64,000 nt of DNA from Microthyrium microscopicum (taxonomy: Eukaryota > Ascomycota > Dothideomycetes > Microthyriales > Microthyriaceae). The notes under the pieces were generated by a model. The model ran no database searches, was not told the origin of the DNA, and saw only the letters and a list, made by a program, of their open reading frames with translations. This document shows positions 1 through 10,945 of the stretch, piece after piece. Positions within the stretch are counted from its first letter, which is position 1, and the number at the start of each line of letters is the position of its first letter. Made by a program: the position numbers and the translations under genes. Location of the stretch: contig MU004243.1 in assembly GCA_010405405.1 (NCBI GenBank), forward strand, positions 181,340 to 245,339. The letters run 5' to 3'.

Positions 1-1788
1 GCCTCAACTCTCACTACTCCTACCGATCATGCTAGCTCAACCGACCTTCAACTTAGCCATCGTAGAACCCCAATAGACGCCCGAAACATACTGCGCGACT
101 ACCGGAACGCTCCGGAGATAATCGAAGCTCAACGGCAACGTATCGCCCGCTTGACTGAAACTTGGCGCAACAGCATGGAGGAACAAGACGCCCGGGTTGG
201 AAGACTCAATCGAGTATTAGCACAACTTTCCAGCATACAGAATCGTCAGAGCACAATTGGAAATGAACAACCTCGGCGAAGCGCTCCATTTCCATTATGG
301 AATTCCACATCGGATCAGGGTCCAAGTTCGCGGGAATCTGCCAGTCAAGCAGAGATTCTCCGGATACAGCGGGAGAGTGCCGAGCGACAATCTGAGCTGA
401 TTCGCATTCAAAGAGATACGAGAGAAATGATGCGAATGCTAGCTTCAAATGCCGAAACGATGCATGAATTGGCTGAATCAGAACGGGCACTACGATCCGG
501 TATAACACAACGAGCTAATGTTTCTTCATCGTCGCACTCGGAGCGCGTAATAAGACAAGATAGTCGACGCCATCCTAGGTACTGGAGTCGCCATCGAGAA
601 CTTCTGACGAGGGCAGCGGAGCATGTAGAAGGAACTACTGGAGCAGACCAAGGAATGCAGACTGACTCCACCCCAGACCGAACCTACACTCGAAGTAGTT
701 CATCAAATCCTGAAGGGTATGGCCTAGCAACCCAACGCGCAATGTATGACCGGTCTTGTCAACGCGATGACTCTTACGAAATGATGTTCCAAACGGCTTT
801 TATGTACCTATCAAATCTACGACATGCTTCTAGTCAAGAAGATGGAGAATATCTTGCAAGGAGCGCTGGCTACGCACCCAAAGACTACCAAAACCCGAGT
901 TTTGTCTCAAATCTTGACTCTATAAAACGTCCTCAACCCTCATCTCTTTTGGAAAGCGGCGCCGAGTTTGGAGGATATCAATTCGCAGACAAAAAACATC
1001 CAGATTACACCACAAGCCAGTCCGCAAGGCACGACTACTCCTCCTCAACTACATATTCCTCATATACCTCCCGATCCTCTGGCATGAGCACAGCCATGAA
1101 TCCCTCCGTCATCGGTCCATGGGACAGCACCGCCAACCTAATAAATACAAACTTTCACCCGCCCGCCACTACAGACAGCTGGCCCGTCAAAGTCGTCGTC
1201 TACGATGTGGACTTTGACAAAATGACCCTCTCCGCCAGCATGGAAGCCTACAACGTACCGAACCCCGGCTCAGGTCCAACATCACCCACATCGCCCGCTT
1301 CCTTCGACGGCACACAGAAGAAGCCTATCACCACCTACCTTGAAGGCGAAATCATCGATCTCAAAATTCACACCTTCATCACCGAAAACTTTGCCTCCAC
1401 CATAAAACGCGATCTCACCCATTGGCGTAAACTGCCGCCCTTCAAAACGCACTCGCGGCATGAGCTGCCCGAGCGTCTTCTAAGTCGCGAGTTTCTGAAC
1501 GAGGTCAATAGCAAATATATCCTGATGCGCTGGAAAGAGCGCTGTTTTGTCAGTCATGCGTCGTCGAGCGGCATTTCAGGCGCTCCGCGCGGTACGGCTT
1601 CAAGGCCGGAGGATACGATGGAAGGCTGTGGCCTGACAATTAGTGGGTTTTATTATGTCAGTCTGCGGCGCTCGGATGGCCAGATCGATGGTCTGTACTG
1701 CGATCCGCACCCGCAGAGTACACCGTATCAGTATTTGAACCTACGGCGGCAGAAGCTGGGTGGGTTTGCGTCGTGGAAGTTTCGGTGA
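1..1788 (+). CDS. GID4: GID4/VID24-family substrate receptor of the GID ubiquitin ligase (5' end outside window)
   Basis: The frame is open from base 1, so the gene starts left of the window; 595 codons are visible before TGA at 1786-1788. The N-terminal two thirds is low-complexity, Ser/Arg/Gln-rich and likely disordered. The last ~180 residues match the Vid24/Gid4 beta-barrel: YLEGEIIDLKIHTFIT, then KRDLTHWRKLPPF, KYILMRWKERCF, and the C-terminal block LTISGFYYVSLRRSDGQIDG with YCDPHPQSTPYQYLNL. In yeast Gid4 binds Pro/N-degrons of gluconeogenic enzymes and hands them to the GID/CTLH E3 for glucose-induced degradation. The long N-terminal extension is usual in filamentous fungi but absent from yeast Gid4. 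GID10-type paralogues share the fold, so the exact receptor type is inferred. The first in-frame ATG inside the window would be internal and is not taken as the start. Confidence 0.88.
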   Translation, partial: ASTLTTPTDHASSTDLQLSHRRTPIDARNILRDYRNAPEIIEAQRQRIARLTETWRNSMEEQDARVGRLNRVLAQLSSIQNRQSTIGNEQPRRSAPFPLWNSTSDQGPSSRESASQAEILRIQRESAERQSELIRIQRDTREMMRMLASNAETMHELAESERALRSGITQRANVSSSSHSERVIRQDSRRHPRYWSRHRELLTRAAEHVEGTTGADQGMQTDSTPDRTYTRSSSSNPEGYGLATQRAMYDRSCQRDDSYEMMFQTAFMYLSNLRHASSQEDGEYLARSAGYAPKDYQNPSFVSNLDSIKRPQPSSLLESGAEFGGYQFADKKHPDYTTSQSARHDYSSSTTYSSYTSRSSGMSTAMNPSVIGPWDSTANLINTNFHPPATTDSWPVKVVVYDVDFDKMTLSASMEAYNVPNPGSGPTSPTSPASFDGTQKKPITTYLEGEIIDLKIHTFITENFASTIKRDLTHWRKLPPFKTHSRHELPERLLSREFLNEVNSKYILMRWKERCFVSHASSSGISGAPRGTASRPEDTMEGCGLTISGFYYVSLRRSDGQIDGLYCDPHPQSTPYQYLNLRRQKLGGFASWKFR

Positions 1789-3714
1789 TGTGAATCTTGG
1801 CGCAATCTAGGGTGATGATAGATGAAGATTACGACTCTTTATTCTTTTTGGGCACGAATGGATATGACTATTAGCATTGGCGGCGTTTTTGGGCATTTGT
1901 AGCAATGCAATGGGATGTTCTGGGTGTTGGAACCCACATGGTGTTTGTTTGTTTTGTGGATTGTATGTCCTATGGTATCTAACGATTGAGCGGCGTCGAA
2001 TATTGTCATGAAGCATATTATTGATTCCTATATTTTGGTGTCTGGTTGTAGTCTGTGAATTTGATTTGCCTACGCTTCTAGTGGATGGGTAGAAATATTG
2101 CACTTGGTTAGTAGAGAGCAGTTCTTATCCAGTGCGATATGTCTCATGAAGTGTCATGGAGAGTATAGAGTGCGAAATCCCCCATCGAGTGTGAATTTGT
2201 TCATCGGGGACGCTATCTGCCATCGATTTCGATATCTGCCATCGAGTGCAATATCTGCCATCGAGTGCGATATCTGCCATAGACTGCGATACCTGTCATT
2301 GAGTGTGATATCTGCCATCGAGTGCGTTGGGAATCAGCAAGTGCGATCTCTCTTACCAAGTGTGATCTCTCTTACCAAGTGTGATATATTCCATTGAGTG
2401 CGAACTCGACCATGAAGTGCGAACTTGACCATGAAGTGCGAACTTGACCATGAAGTGTCATAATTCCAAGAAGGAAAGGTTTGTTCTCATAATTTTGAAC
2501 TCGATATGTTGGCACGGTTGGCAAACTTAACTTACATACTTCATCACGTAGAAGAAACCATAATCTAGTAGAAACTAGTCAAGCAAGATCTGACCGAAAA
2601 GCATTCAGATCAAGACAAGTCAAAATAAATTGCTAATCATTGAATAATTGTAACATTTCAAGCTTCTCCAATCCAATCCATCCACCGCCATCACCTCCGT
2701 ACCAAACCTTCCAGTCAAGAGGAAATAGTATGCAAGAGTGTATCATACCACACAGGAAGATTGTGCAGTCAAACTCAAGATTCTACTTCCCCCTCTTTCC
2801 ACTTAGAGTAGAATGAGGCTGACAGGGTTACACACACAGATGCAAAAAGGCTGTCCGAAAAGAGAAAACAAAAACGGGAAAAATACAGGTAATCTAGACT
2901 CTCATTGACGAACGAAAGGAACATTGCGTTTATTGAACATGAGAAGGCCAACCCAAGCCTTGCTCAAAGTTTCAATTGGTGTCCCGATCGTTCGTGTGAA
3001 GAGTGCTGTAAAAACCGCATATTACATCCACCCTGTTGTTCTCTTGACTTTTTGCTGGGATACCTGTGAGTCAAGTGTAGCAGGTAGAATTGAAAAGGCG
3101 AAATTTGATGGTGGATTGAATGGATTTGGAAGAGGCTGAAAGAGTAGAGATTTGCTTCGATCCATGGGATGATTGAGTAAGTGTGCTTGATATTCCGCTC
3201 CGAACAGTATCGCTAAAAACGGTTTCGTCTCTAAAGGATTGTACCAGAAACGCGCAATTCATTGGATGTAGTTCGTAGCCAATATGCTTCGCGCTTCGAA
3301 TTATGGAAAACGCAGTCGAAATCTGTTTGCGGGATGTGATGTGTTCGTAAAGCTGTTGTTGGTATTGATTATGCGGCCAACAACAGCCGAGTTTAAAAAG
3401 GTGGGTTTGTAAATATAGCGGAGAAGGTGATAAAAAGGGCCAGTTCCATTGGCTCGGGCATCGTAAGTAGGTCGTGAGAAAAAAAAGATGTCGAAATACT
3501 CGATGGGTGTGTCGAGTTTGAGTTGAAGAGGCGGAACGTGCCCAAGCCTTCCTAGCCACTGCGTTGATAGCGGGCTGTCCAACAAACAGATAAGAAACAG
3601 AGTAAAGAAAGGAGAATAAGCCAAATGATTAGATCGCTAGAAACGATCCTGTGTATTCCGGCTCGTTGATGCAAATCCAAAAGCCAAAAGGTATGTGGTT
3701 GGAAGTGGGTGAAG
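1789..3714. other. non-coding interval between GID4 and STB3
   Basis: This holds the 3' flank of GID4, the 19-bp tandem array (separate entry), an AT-rich stretch around 2470-2900 and the 3' flank of the minus-strand STB3 gene. A minus-strand open frame at 3071-3559 shows no recognisable domain and is treated as chance or 3' UTR. Confidence 0.6.
2129..2470. repeat. degenerate 19-bp minisatellite, 18 units in perfect register
   Basis: Reading in 19-nt steps from 2129 gives 18 consecutive units. Most carry the core GAGTGCGA or AAGTGTGA in the first half and end in CCAT or similar. Examples are CGAGTGCGATATCTGCCAT at 2262 and GAAGTGCGAACTTGACCAT, which occurs twice near the end. Units differ at many positions, yet no indel breaks the 19-nt phase across 342 bp. 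Since 19 is not a multiple of 3, the array is not coding. Confidence 0.9.
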
Positions 3715-4905
3715 CTAAATGCTTCCCATGCGAAGCAATGCCTCAGCAGCTTCCCGTTCCTGTGGTGAACCACACTCCTGTTGCTGATGGATTGAAATGG
3801 ATCCCTGAACACCTTGCATGCGAAGTGATGACGAAAGAGATGATGAATAGACGCGGTGGAATGGCATAATACCGCCAGAGTAGCTCATGCTACGAGCAGC
3901 TTCGACGGTAAGCCCTGGCATAGATGTGTTGCGGAACTGGGGGCGAACATTGTGAGATTGGATGGAGCTGATACTTGGACGTCCAAGCGAAGAGACATGT
4001 GAGCCTCGGCGAGAGGCATATGAGGGCTGGTAGGAGCCAGCGAGGAGGGCTTCAGCGCCAATGTCCCAGTCTTCTTCGTCAGTGACATCGCTATCATCCG
4101 GAGGTTGGATGACTGGGATGCTTCTTCGGTGAGGCTCGTCGTACTCGTGGCCATCCAAAGACATCTTATCAGCCTCATGCTCCGAGACGTGATCATGGTC
4201 CTCTGATGGTGAGAGGAGAGGTGACTGTAATTGTCTAGCTTTTCGACCGGTGCGCTGACGAGTGCCGTAAGGAGCAGCAATTGCGCTAATTGAAGCTGAT
4301 GTCGCGTCATCCTGTTGCTCCTGGCCAGAAGTTTCCCGGGGTGGATCGTCACGGTACCGGGCGTCCCATCGGCCCCAGCCAACCTTCTCAAAGACAACGT
4401 CGCCATTGATTCCCCCTCCTGCACGTCCCTCCAATGCAGCCACACATATTCTCCGTGCCTTTGCTGGTGGAATCCGAGCCCATCCTGGAACAGTTTGTGT
4501 CAGGTGAGCCAGGACAAAGCGAATTGCCAATGGTCCGTTGTGTAGTAAGATCTCCGGAAGATGATGCTTGGCGAGCAAAGCCGGAGTAATAGCTCCAGCT
4601 GCTTCGATTCCGGACAGGGCCTCGGTGGAGAGCCCTTGAGCATCGTCTCCAGCATCGTGGAGATCAATGTCAGACTCGATGGTCTGCAGGTTGCCGACCG
4701 CGCGAGTGGATGGCGAGCGACCCTTGTGGGGCGGGAGAGTAGGGGATAGAGAATTAGGGGGAGTAGGAAGACCTCCACGATGCTTGGAGGACGGTAAGGA
4801 CTGAAGGTTTGCCGGATGGCCTGCATCCCGGGCTTTCTGTATGCTCGGAGCCTGAGCCAGCGCAGCGGCCAGGCTGGAAATGGGCTTCGCAGAGACGGGA
4901 GCCAT
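3715..4905 (-). CDS. STB3: Sin3-binding transcription regulator, Stb3 family
   Basis: A single-exon gene of 396 aa. Residues ~104-184 form the Stb3 domain: ITPALLAKHHLPEILL, then NGPLAIRFVLAHLTQTVPGW, RIPPAKARRICVAALEGR and VVFEKVGWGRWDAR. In yeast Stb3 binds the ribosomal RNA processing element (RRPE) upstream of ribosome-biogenesis genes and recruits the Sin3/Rpd3 deacetylase. It is released from the nucleus on glucose/TOR/Sch9 signalling. The N-terminus (Ala/Pro/Ser-rich) and the region after 190 (acidic DDSDVTDEEDWDIGAEALL, then Ser-rich) look disordered. The C-terminal tail REAAEALLRMGSI resembles a short conserved fungal motif. The start at 4905 is the first ATG of the frame and the family begins there. 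The upstream leader is long and pyrimidine-rich on the coding strand. Confidence 0.88.
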   Translation of the reverse strand: MAPVSAKPISSLAAALAQAPSIQKARDAGHPANLQSLPSSKHRGGLPTPPNSLSPTLPPHKGRSPSTRAVGNLQTIESDIDLHDAGDDAQGLSTEALSGIEAAGAITPALLAKHHLPEILLHNGPLAIRFVLAHLTQTVPGWARIPPAKARRICVAALEGRAGGGINGDVVFEKVGWGRWDARYRDDPPRETSGQEQQDDATSASISAIAAPYGTRQRTGRKARQLQSPLLSPSEDHDHVSEHEADKMSLDGHEYDEPHRRSIPVIQPPDDSDVTDEEDWDIGAEALLAGSYQPSYASRRGSHVSSLGRPSISSIQSHNVRPQFRNTSMPGLTVEAARSMSYSGGIMPFHRVYSSSLSSSLRMQGVQGSISIHQQQECGSPQEREAAEALLRMGSI

Positions 4906-5718
4906 GCTGGGTAGAATGGTCGAGTATGCGGGAATTTAGAAGTAGAAGAAGTCGTTTATTACAAGTAGATAGATCTAGAGCAGACGGATGTTAGTATTGG
5001 TTGGGATATGGTGTTGGTTGTTGGTGAAAGGTTTGGGGGGATTGGGGGAACTGGGAAGAAACGTACAGTTGCACTGTGTGTTTACGAAAAATCACGGTGG
5101 TTGCAATGGAATTAGAAAGAGTAGGAGCGAATGCGCGAAAGGCCGAAATAGGAAAGAAGGCCTCGTGAAAGAGTAGAGAATTGGGAAGGCACGACGGTCA
5201 ATGACGGCGCGTTGGAGTTTGGCAGGTACGAAGCGTGGGATTTGTTGGCAGACAAGGCAGGCAGCACTATCTCTAACAACAATCGGGCGATGCGACTGCA
5301 ATTAAGAGCAACAACAACGACGTGTCTGGCAGAATAAAGAAGAAATAAGGGAATATGGAGTATGCAGCAAAGAAGAAAAAGGTCGTAGGGTCTCAAAATT
5401 GGTTGTTGGTATATTGGTATTGTGTGTGTTGGTTGATGGAGGAGAGAGAAGGAGGAGGAGAAGGCCGGCCGCAGCTTGGGGGCGTTGTGGGTTGAAGAGG
5501 AGTCAGACTGGGCCAAACAGCCCACCCTTGTCACTTCACTCGCTCCAGAGTGCAATGGTGCTTGCAAGCTCCAAGATTCCTCTAAAGAGACAGACGGACA
5601 GACATCAGAGCAGCAGCCTTAGCAAGCAGCTCACACGCACCACCAGTGGAACAAAGACCACACCACCTGCTTGCTTGAGTGGGAGGGCAAACGGCCGCAT
5701 GGGGGCCACCCAATACCT

Positions 5719-5747
5719 CCCAGAGTCCCAGAGTCCCAGAGTCCCAG
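5719..5747. repeat. 8-bp tandem repeat (CCCAGAGT, about 3.6 copies)
   Basis: CCCAGAGT is repeated three times and followed by CCCAG, with no mismatch. It lies in the intergenic region upstream of STB3. It is a short, clean tandem likely to vary in length between strains. Confidence 0.85.
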
Positions 5748-6833
5748 TTCATCCATTATCCATGTCAGACACTCTCACACAATGTGCCAGTAGCTGGCCA
5801 CCATCTTGATTCTCAGTCACCGACTCAGCGAATCGTCCTCTACACGTTTTGTCCGCTTTGGGTCATGCGCCTGCTGACAGATCTCTCAATCTTCCAGCCT
5901 GTCCTTGACAATCCCTTGGACATTCCCATGCCTCGTCATCTCGTTATCCAATAGGTGCTCAATCCTCACATGAACCAGCCGTAAAACCGGAACGAACGCT
6001 TCTCCTGTTCGCGGTACCACAGCTGAATCATAGATAGCAGCACGCTATTCCTGAATCCTCCTTGTACTGCTTTAGTGTCGCGCACAAATAACCAAAAATT
6101 ATACACCATATAACATTGCCAGAATTGCCCCTAGCATCGAAGATCCAAAGTCTGGACTTTATCTATCATCGCACTCTGGTGCAGTTCAAGTGGCGCCAAG
6201 CCATGAACCGATAACAAAAAGCAGCCAACGACGCTTCAAGGCCACACGGCCACTCTGTCCAGTCCTGCATCCCACTCAATCAAGACCTTGTCGCAAACCA
6301 CATAACCAAAAGTAGCGCAAAACATAAAAAGACCACACAATGACCACAACAATTGACCCAAATATCTCTCAAATATCTCCACATTGACTCCGACAACGGC
6401 ACTCTTAAACCTGTACCACCGTCGGTCTCTCCAGCTCCATCGTGACAGAAACCACCCACCAGCATCGCTATCAAGCAGCATGTTTTGCGCTCGTCCTATG
6501 ATTGGTTAATTTATGGGCCTGTAATCTTTCTAGCTTGGGCTCGGCCTGCAGCTGAAGATTGCGCAAATGGGGAGCGTTAGCAAACATCTTCCGAACATTT
6601 TTGAACTTTGAGCAGCTTTTGAAAACGGTATCCGAAGCCAAAAACTAAACTATATTAGGCCTTAGCTCAAGCCTCATTAGCTTAGCGTAAGCCTCAATCT
6701 TTTTTAGAACGAAGTCAAGCTAAGCTAGCTGAAAGATATAAGCCAATCGTAATCAAAGGCTAAGAAGAATAGTCCATGCTAGTCCATAGAAGGCTAGAAA
6801 ACGCCCTTCCCGGGGCTAAAAGTCTGCTCAAAT

Positions 6834-6876
6834 GCTGCTCCAAGGCCTTGAGCTGAGCTCAAGGCCTAGGAGCAGC
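6834..6876. repeat. 43-bp near-perfect palindrome
   Basis: The left arm 6834-6854 (GCTGCTCCAAGGCCTTGAGC...) pairs with the right arm 6856-6876 at 20 of 21 positions around one central base. It sits in a patch (6550-7000) with scattered copies of GAGCAGCT and weakly matching outer segments: TTGCGCAA...GGGGAGCGTTAGC near 6559 and GCTAACCCTCCCC...TTGCGC near 6949, in opposite orientation. This suggests the core of an old inverted-repeat element. Confidence 0.7.
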
Positions 6877-8172
6877 TTTTTGGCAGGTTAACTTCTTTAG
6901 GAAGGGATCAAACATACCGGAAAACTCCGAGGTAGCAGGATTTGAGCAGCTAACCCTCCCCAATCCCGTTATTGCGCACAGCTTGTTTGGCGTTTCGGCC
7001 ACCGACGCGGGCGCCGTCATCAAGCCCCATTTTCCCACAACCTGCTTTTGAGCTTTTGCTGTCCGACTTCCCATCAAAGCTCAGAACTGCACCACGAGAT
7101 CCACAGATGCAGTGTGCTTTCCTCGGGCCAAAACTCCTAGATGCTTGCTTTGCTAACTTCTAGTCCCGCGGCTCTTAGGAGAGGTGGTGAAATCATAGTA
7201 CAGCTAGGAATATCTGGAGGTTTCAAGGGTTTCAGCACTTTATGGAATCCCATAATAGTTTCCTCGGTAGTGATCATTTGATGTGTGATTTGACCAGACT
7301 GATATATGCTATTTCGACACCTATTCCTCTCAGGTAGTTGGTGGCATACACACCCATCTTGTTCGCCATCAAGAACAAGAACCTCATAATTTTACGCGCT
7401 TCAGTGTGCGTGAACTGAACAGACTAGTGTGCTATCTCTTGATCAAATAAACCAGGCCACCGGGTAATAACTAACCCAGCACTTTGAGACCATTCGTCAA
7501 TTATCCGTTCATGCCCGTATGATAGCTAGAAGGGGGGACAAAGCACTTGAGCCCCGCATTTCTCCTATCAGATTATCTGTCTGCATAACTCCCTTGGCCC
7601 AGGGCACCTTAGTCGTCTGATCTGGAGCTCGAGATTAATGCACGATAACTTTCGGAAGAACAATGCTTGCTCAATCCCACCCACGTTGTTCGGACCGTTG
7701 GCCCCACTCGCAGCTCTTTTTCCGGCCTTTTCAAATTGTGCTGTCGTTTTGGTAAGCTTTGTTATAAAGCCCCCATAAGGTCGTAGGGGAAAAGTAAAAG
7801 GTAGTCAGGCCGGTATCTCGCGTCCGTGGAGCTTGCTGGTGTACGTTCTAACGGGTTGATATTGCTCCATGTGGCCGTGGACGATGCAGGTTCAACCCCG
7901 CATTTCTTGGTGTCCCAGGGGTTTGTTTACGGCTCGCTTTAAAGAGTTGGATACAACCTCTCCTTGGCATTGATCATCTGCTGAGACTTGAGTGTTCGTC
8001 TTTTAAGAGCTATATGTACCTAGGTATACTTGGGTGATTCTTACCATAGACTCTGCCCAGCTTCCGGGTTTAAGAATGAGTGCTTTAGGGTGCTGGTATG
8101 CTTCAATGGCCCAGATATACTGCATGGAGTCCGTTTAGGCGTGGAGAGAAGATAAATATCGCCTTCGTCCAC

Positions 8173-10566
8173 TCAGGATCCGTTGGAACGTTCCGGCTCA
8201 ACAATGTACTTGTTCACAGCCTATTCAGAAAGGTGTCAGCATCCTATTCGTCAACATTTCACCAAGCAGGTACCACTCACAGCTTTCAAAACCGACATTT
8301 GATCTTTGGTACGCATATATACTGCTCGATATCGTTCAATGTTTTCCTGCACCACATCGTTGCGCGTTCGCTGGCCATCACAGATAGCTTTCATCTGAAG
8401 CTCCATCTAACGTCACAATTAGTGAGGAGTTTCTTGGTAGCTGACAGCAGAGTTTGTGATAACCATACCTCCTTTCTCAGAAAGGGTTTGCTCAGACTCG
8501 TGGAGAAGTTAAGATTCTCGTAGCCTTCAATTAGAGCAATGCCCAAGGTCGTGGGCACAAACTCCTCCACACCTCTAGTTGCTCCACGAGCACTTGCAGT
8601 TGCGCCGCCCCGGCCTCCGCGTCCTCGGCCACGAGCACCACCTCGTCCTCGAGTAGCAGGTGCCGTGTCACCCTCATCTGATGCGGCTGCTAAGCGGCCG
8701 GCAGCCGTTGCTGGTCGAGACTCGACGTAGTTGCGCTCCTTGATCTTGGAAATGTGCTCTGCCATTGTGGCATCTGTGCCAATGCCATTCTTGTCCATGA
8801 GGGTAATCAGTTCCGGTTCAGTAATATAGTGAGGTGGGCTGGTTTTTCCTTCTGTCATTTTCGCTTCTGTAGGGATGAACGTCTCCCCAACCTGGTACTC
8901 AGGCAGTTGTTGGCTGTCCTCCCACTTTTCATAGGGATAGACTTCGAGGTAGTTTCGATGGAGCACAATGAGACCAGTGGCATTGAATATCTCAGCGCCG
9001 TAGTCAATCGCAACAGTGGTTTTCTCGCCTTTAGCATCATCAGAGCAACAGGCAAGGAAGCGACGAACGACGAATTCGTACACTTTTTGTTCTTCATGGC
9101 TAAGTGTACTCTTTTCGACATAGTTGACCGGGTGGATCGGAGGATGAGCTTTATCATTGTGTGTCCCGCGACGAGGTTGGCGAAAGTTTCCGTTCACGAG
9201 ACTATGAGTGTAAGCAAAGAAGTGTTAGGATTTGTAGACACATACCCTTGAGCATGCGGTCCCCATTCTCTACTCTGAGTCTGTTTCTGACAAAGTGCCT
9301 GACAGTTGATTTCGCGATCGAATTGATCAGTCTCAGTTCTTGGGTAGCTGATCCAACCCTTCTGATATAAACCTTCGGCGACCTAAACCATTAGTGAATT
9401 GCTTGACACTCCTTGTGTTATTTACTTACAGCCATCACACGGGAACTGTTCATTTGAAGGAATCTGCTGCCGTTCTTCTGTAGCTCTACTGTCGTTAAAG
9501 GCAATGGTCTCCATTTGCTGGTCGGCTTCCGTTCCATCTTGATAACTTTGGCAAATTTTGCATTCAAGCATCTCTCGAATAGCAGAACAACAGCCATGCG
9601 ATCGAAAAGGTGGCCTCTGACCCAGTTGAAGTTGACTGTAATTGGACGTTGGTCTGGTTTCTTATTCTTTTCATCTTCTTTCTTGTGGGTAATCTTTATA
9701 CTCCAGAAGGGCTCAGGTACAAAGTTTTTGACACGGAGGTATTGATTGACAACAAATCCGAGGGTAGGAAACTGACAAGAGCCTGCATAAATATCAGCAA
9801 GTAATAAGCAGATGCAACGGAATCTATTACCATAACTGATTATGCCAAGCTCCGGGTCGACAGCCTTGATCATATCCTGTAAACTCAGTGTCAAGACTCT
9901 TGTGAACGCGGCGCCTGTTCTAAGATCTAGTTCCATTCTTGATTCAATGGCATTGACCTGATTGTCGTCCAATAACAATGGATTATTTGCAGCTTGAATG
10001 ATGTGCCTACACGAATTTAGTCCTGTGTCTACAAGGCCGGCATGATTCTTCTCACGTTCGCTCGATATTGCTGAAATGCGCCCTCTTGATCTCTATCCGT
10101 GGATTTGCACTCAGAGCAATTTGACGTATTTCGGCTCCAATGTTCTCGCCCTCGCGGTCACAATCGGTCCATATGTAAAGAATGCTGCATCGCTGTGCAT
10201 GTTGCTTGATGTTGTTGGCAATAGGTTGATTCTTTTCGTCTATACTTTTCTCAATCGGGGCTTCGAACAGGTCCCAAGGATCAGTGTTGTTCCAATTCTT
10301 AAAGCGCGATGGGAACTCTTGTTGCATGATATGGCCGGAGACAGCGGTGAAAACAACGCTACTAGGCCCCCATGAATTATTAAACGTATAGTCGAAACTA
10401 TAGTTCTTCACATATTGCGTTCCTCGAATATTTCCCTGGTCAATTTAGGCAGAGCACATGCAACAGAAACAGTACTCACCGTCTGATATTGGCCTCCCAA
10501 ATGACCTGCGACGGCTTTTGAGATGGAGTTTTTCTCCGCTACGCAGAGAATGCGTCGCACTACCAT
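8173..10566 (-). CDS. TOP3: DNA topoisomerase III (type IA)
   Basis: Eight exons, phase-consistent: 10566-10480, 10435-10056, 10006-9831, 9782-9430, 9382-9246, 9201-8469, 8406-8281 and 8220-8173. They give 679 aa, close to yeast Top3 (656). The Toprim domain starts with VVRRILCVAEKNSISKAVAG and carries the metal-binding TDCDREGENIGAEI. The active-site Tyr is ~345 in GWISYPRTETDQF. AHPPIHP and LITLMDKNGIGTDAT are type IA hallmarks. Near residues 540-580 an Arg/Gly-rich insert (RGRGGARGRGRGGRGG) interrupts the C-terminal part of the core before TTLGIALIEGYE; it is probably a flexible nucleic-acid-binding loop. Top3 acts with the Sgs1/BLM helicase and Rmi1 to dissolve double Holliday junctions. 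The start ATG at 10566 is immediately followed by the Toprim strand. An MCB element lies ~100 bp upstream. Confidence 0.93.
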
Positions 10567-10945
10567 CTTCAAGTCCGACAGCTGAACGAAAGGAAACTGA
10601 AATCATATTCACTCTGGATTGTGGAGTGGCAGTGGACTCGAGACGCGATATTGGGTCGAGGTTACGCGTCGCTGACCAAAATGGAAGGCGTAGCCTGTAT
10701 TGAAAACGCGCTATCACGTGGCTTGCTTCGTATCCAGCAGGCATGATTAGATACCAATACGAAATACGGAGGCGCGCGTCAATCCCTGATTTCTGAAGCA
10801 AGCGCGCTTGATCGCACTGTTTTAACTGGGGCTATCCCCGACTCCCGTGTTTACCTTCCAGTGACATCAACACTTTTCCTATCCACACTTCGTCCAATTC
10901 TCTTCTCTAGCGACCAAGTGTTTCTTAGTCGGAGCTATCATCACT
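10567..10945. promoter_or_regulatory. divergent promoter of TOP3 and the DUF1295 gene, with MCB and E-box
   Basis: 379 bp separate the two start codons. ACGCGT (MluI cell-cycle box, bound by MBF in yeasts) is at 10664-10669 and CACGTG (E-box, Cbf1/USF-type site) at 10715-10720. Further GCGCG/GACGCG words follow. An MCB is fitting for a DNA-replication/repair gene such as TOP3. Function is inferred from motif identity only. Confidence 0.55.

Larger units (their letters stand above)
4906..8172. other. 3.3-kb gene-free interval between STB3 and TOP3
   Basis: About 4.9-5.6 kb is STB3 promoter/leader (CT-rich on the minus strand). An 8-bp tandem repeat lies at 5719-5747. From ~6550 to ~7000 the sequence looks like a decayed repeat: recurring GAGCAGCTTTT, many AGCT/TTAGC words, and a long palindrome. 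Several open frames of 60-150 codons exist on both strands, but none has a recognisable domain or convincing start, and they overlap each other. I see no gene. Confidence 0.6.

Noticed and set aside
2098-2397. 99-codon plus-strand frame across the 19-bp array
   Set aside because: The repeat period is not a multiple of three, so the apparent protein is an accidental reading of the minisatellite.
3071-3559. 162-codon minus-strand frame downstream of STB3
   Set aside because: No domain, no splice link to STB3 and low-complexity composition; likely 3' UTR or chance.
5112-5567. 151-codon minus-strand frame upstream of STB3
   Set aside because: Leader-like CT-rich sequence translated; no homologous motif.
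7870-7925. T-arm-like GCAGGTTCAACCCCGC suggesting a tRNA
   Set aside because: The T stem has a mismatch, and no matching acceptor, D arm or anticodon arm could be folded around it.
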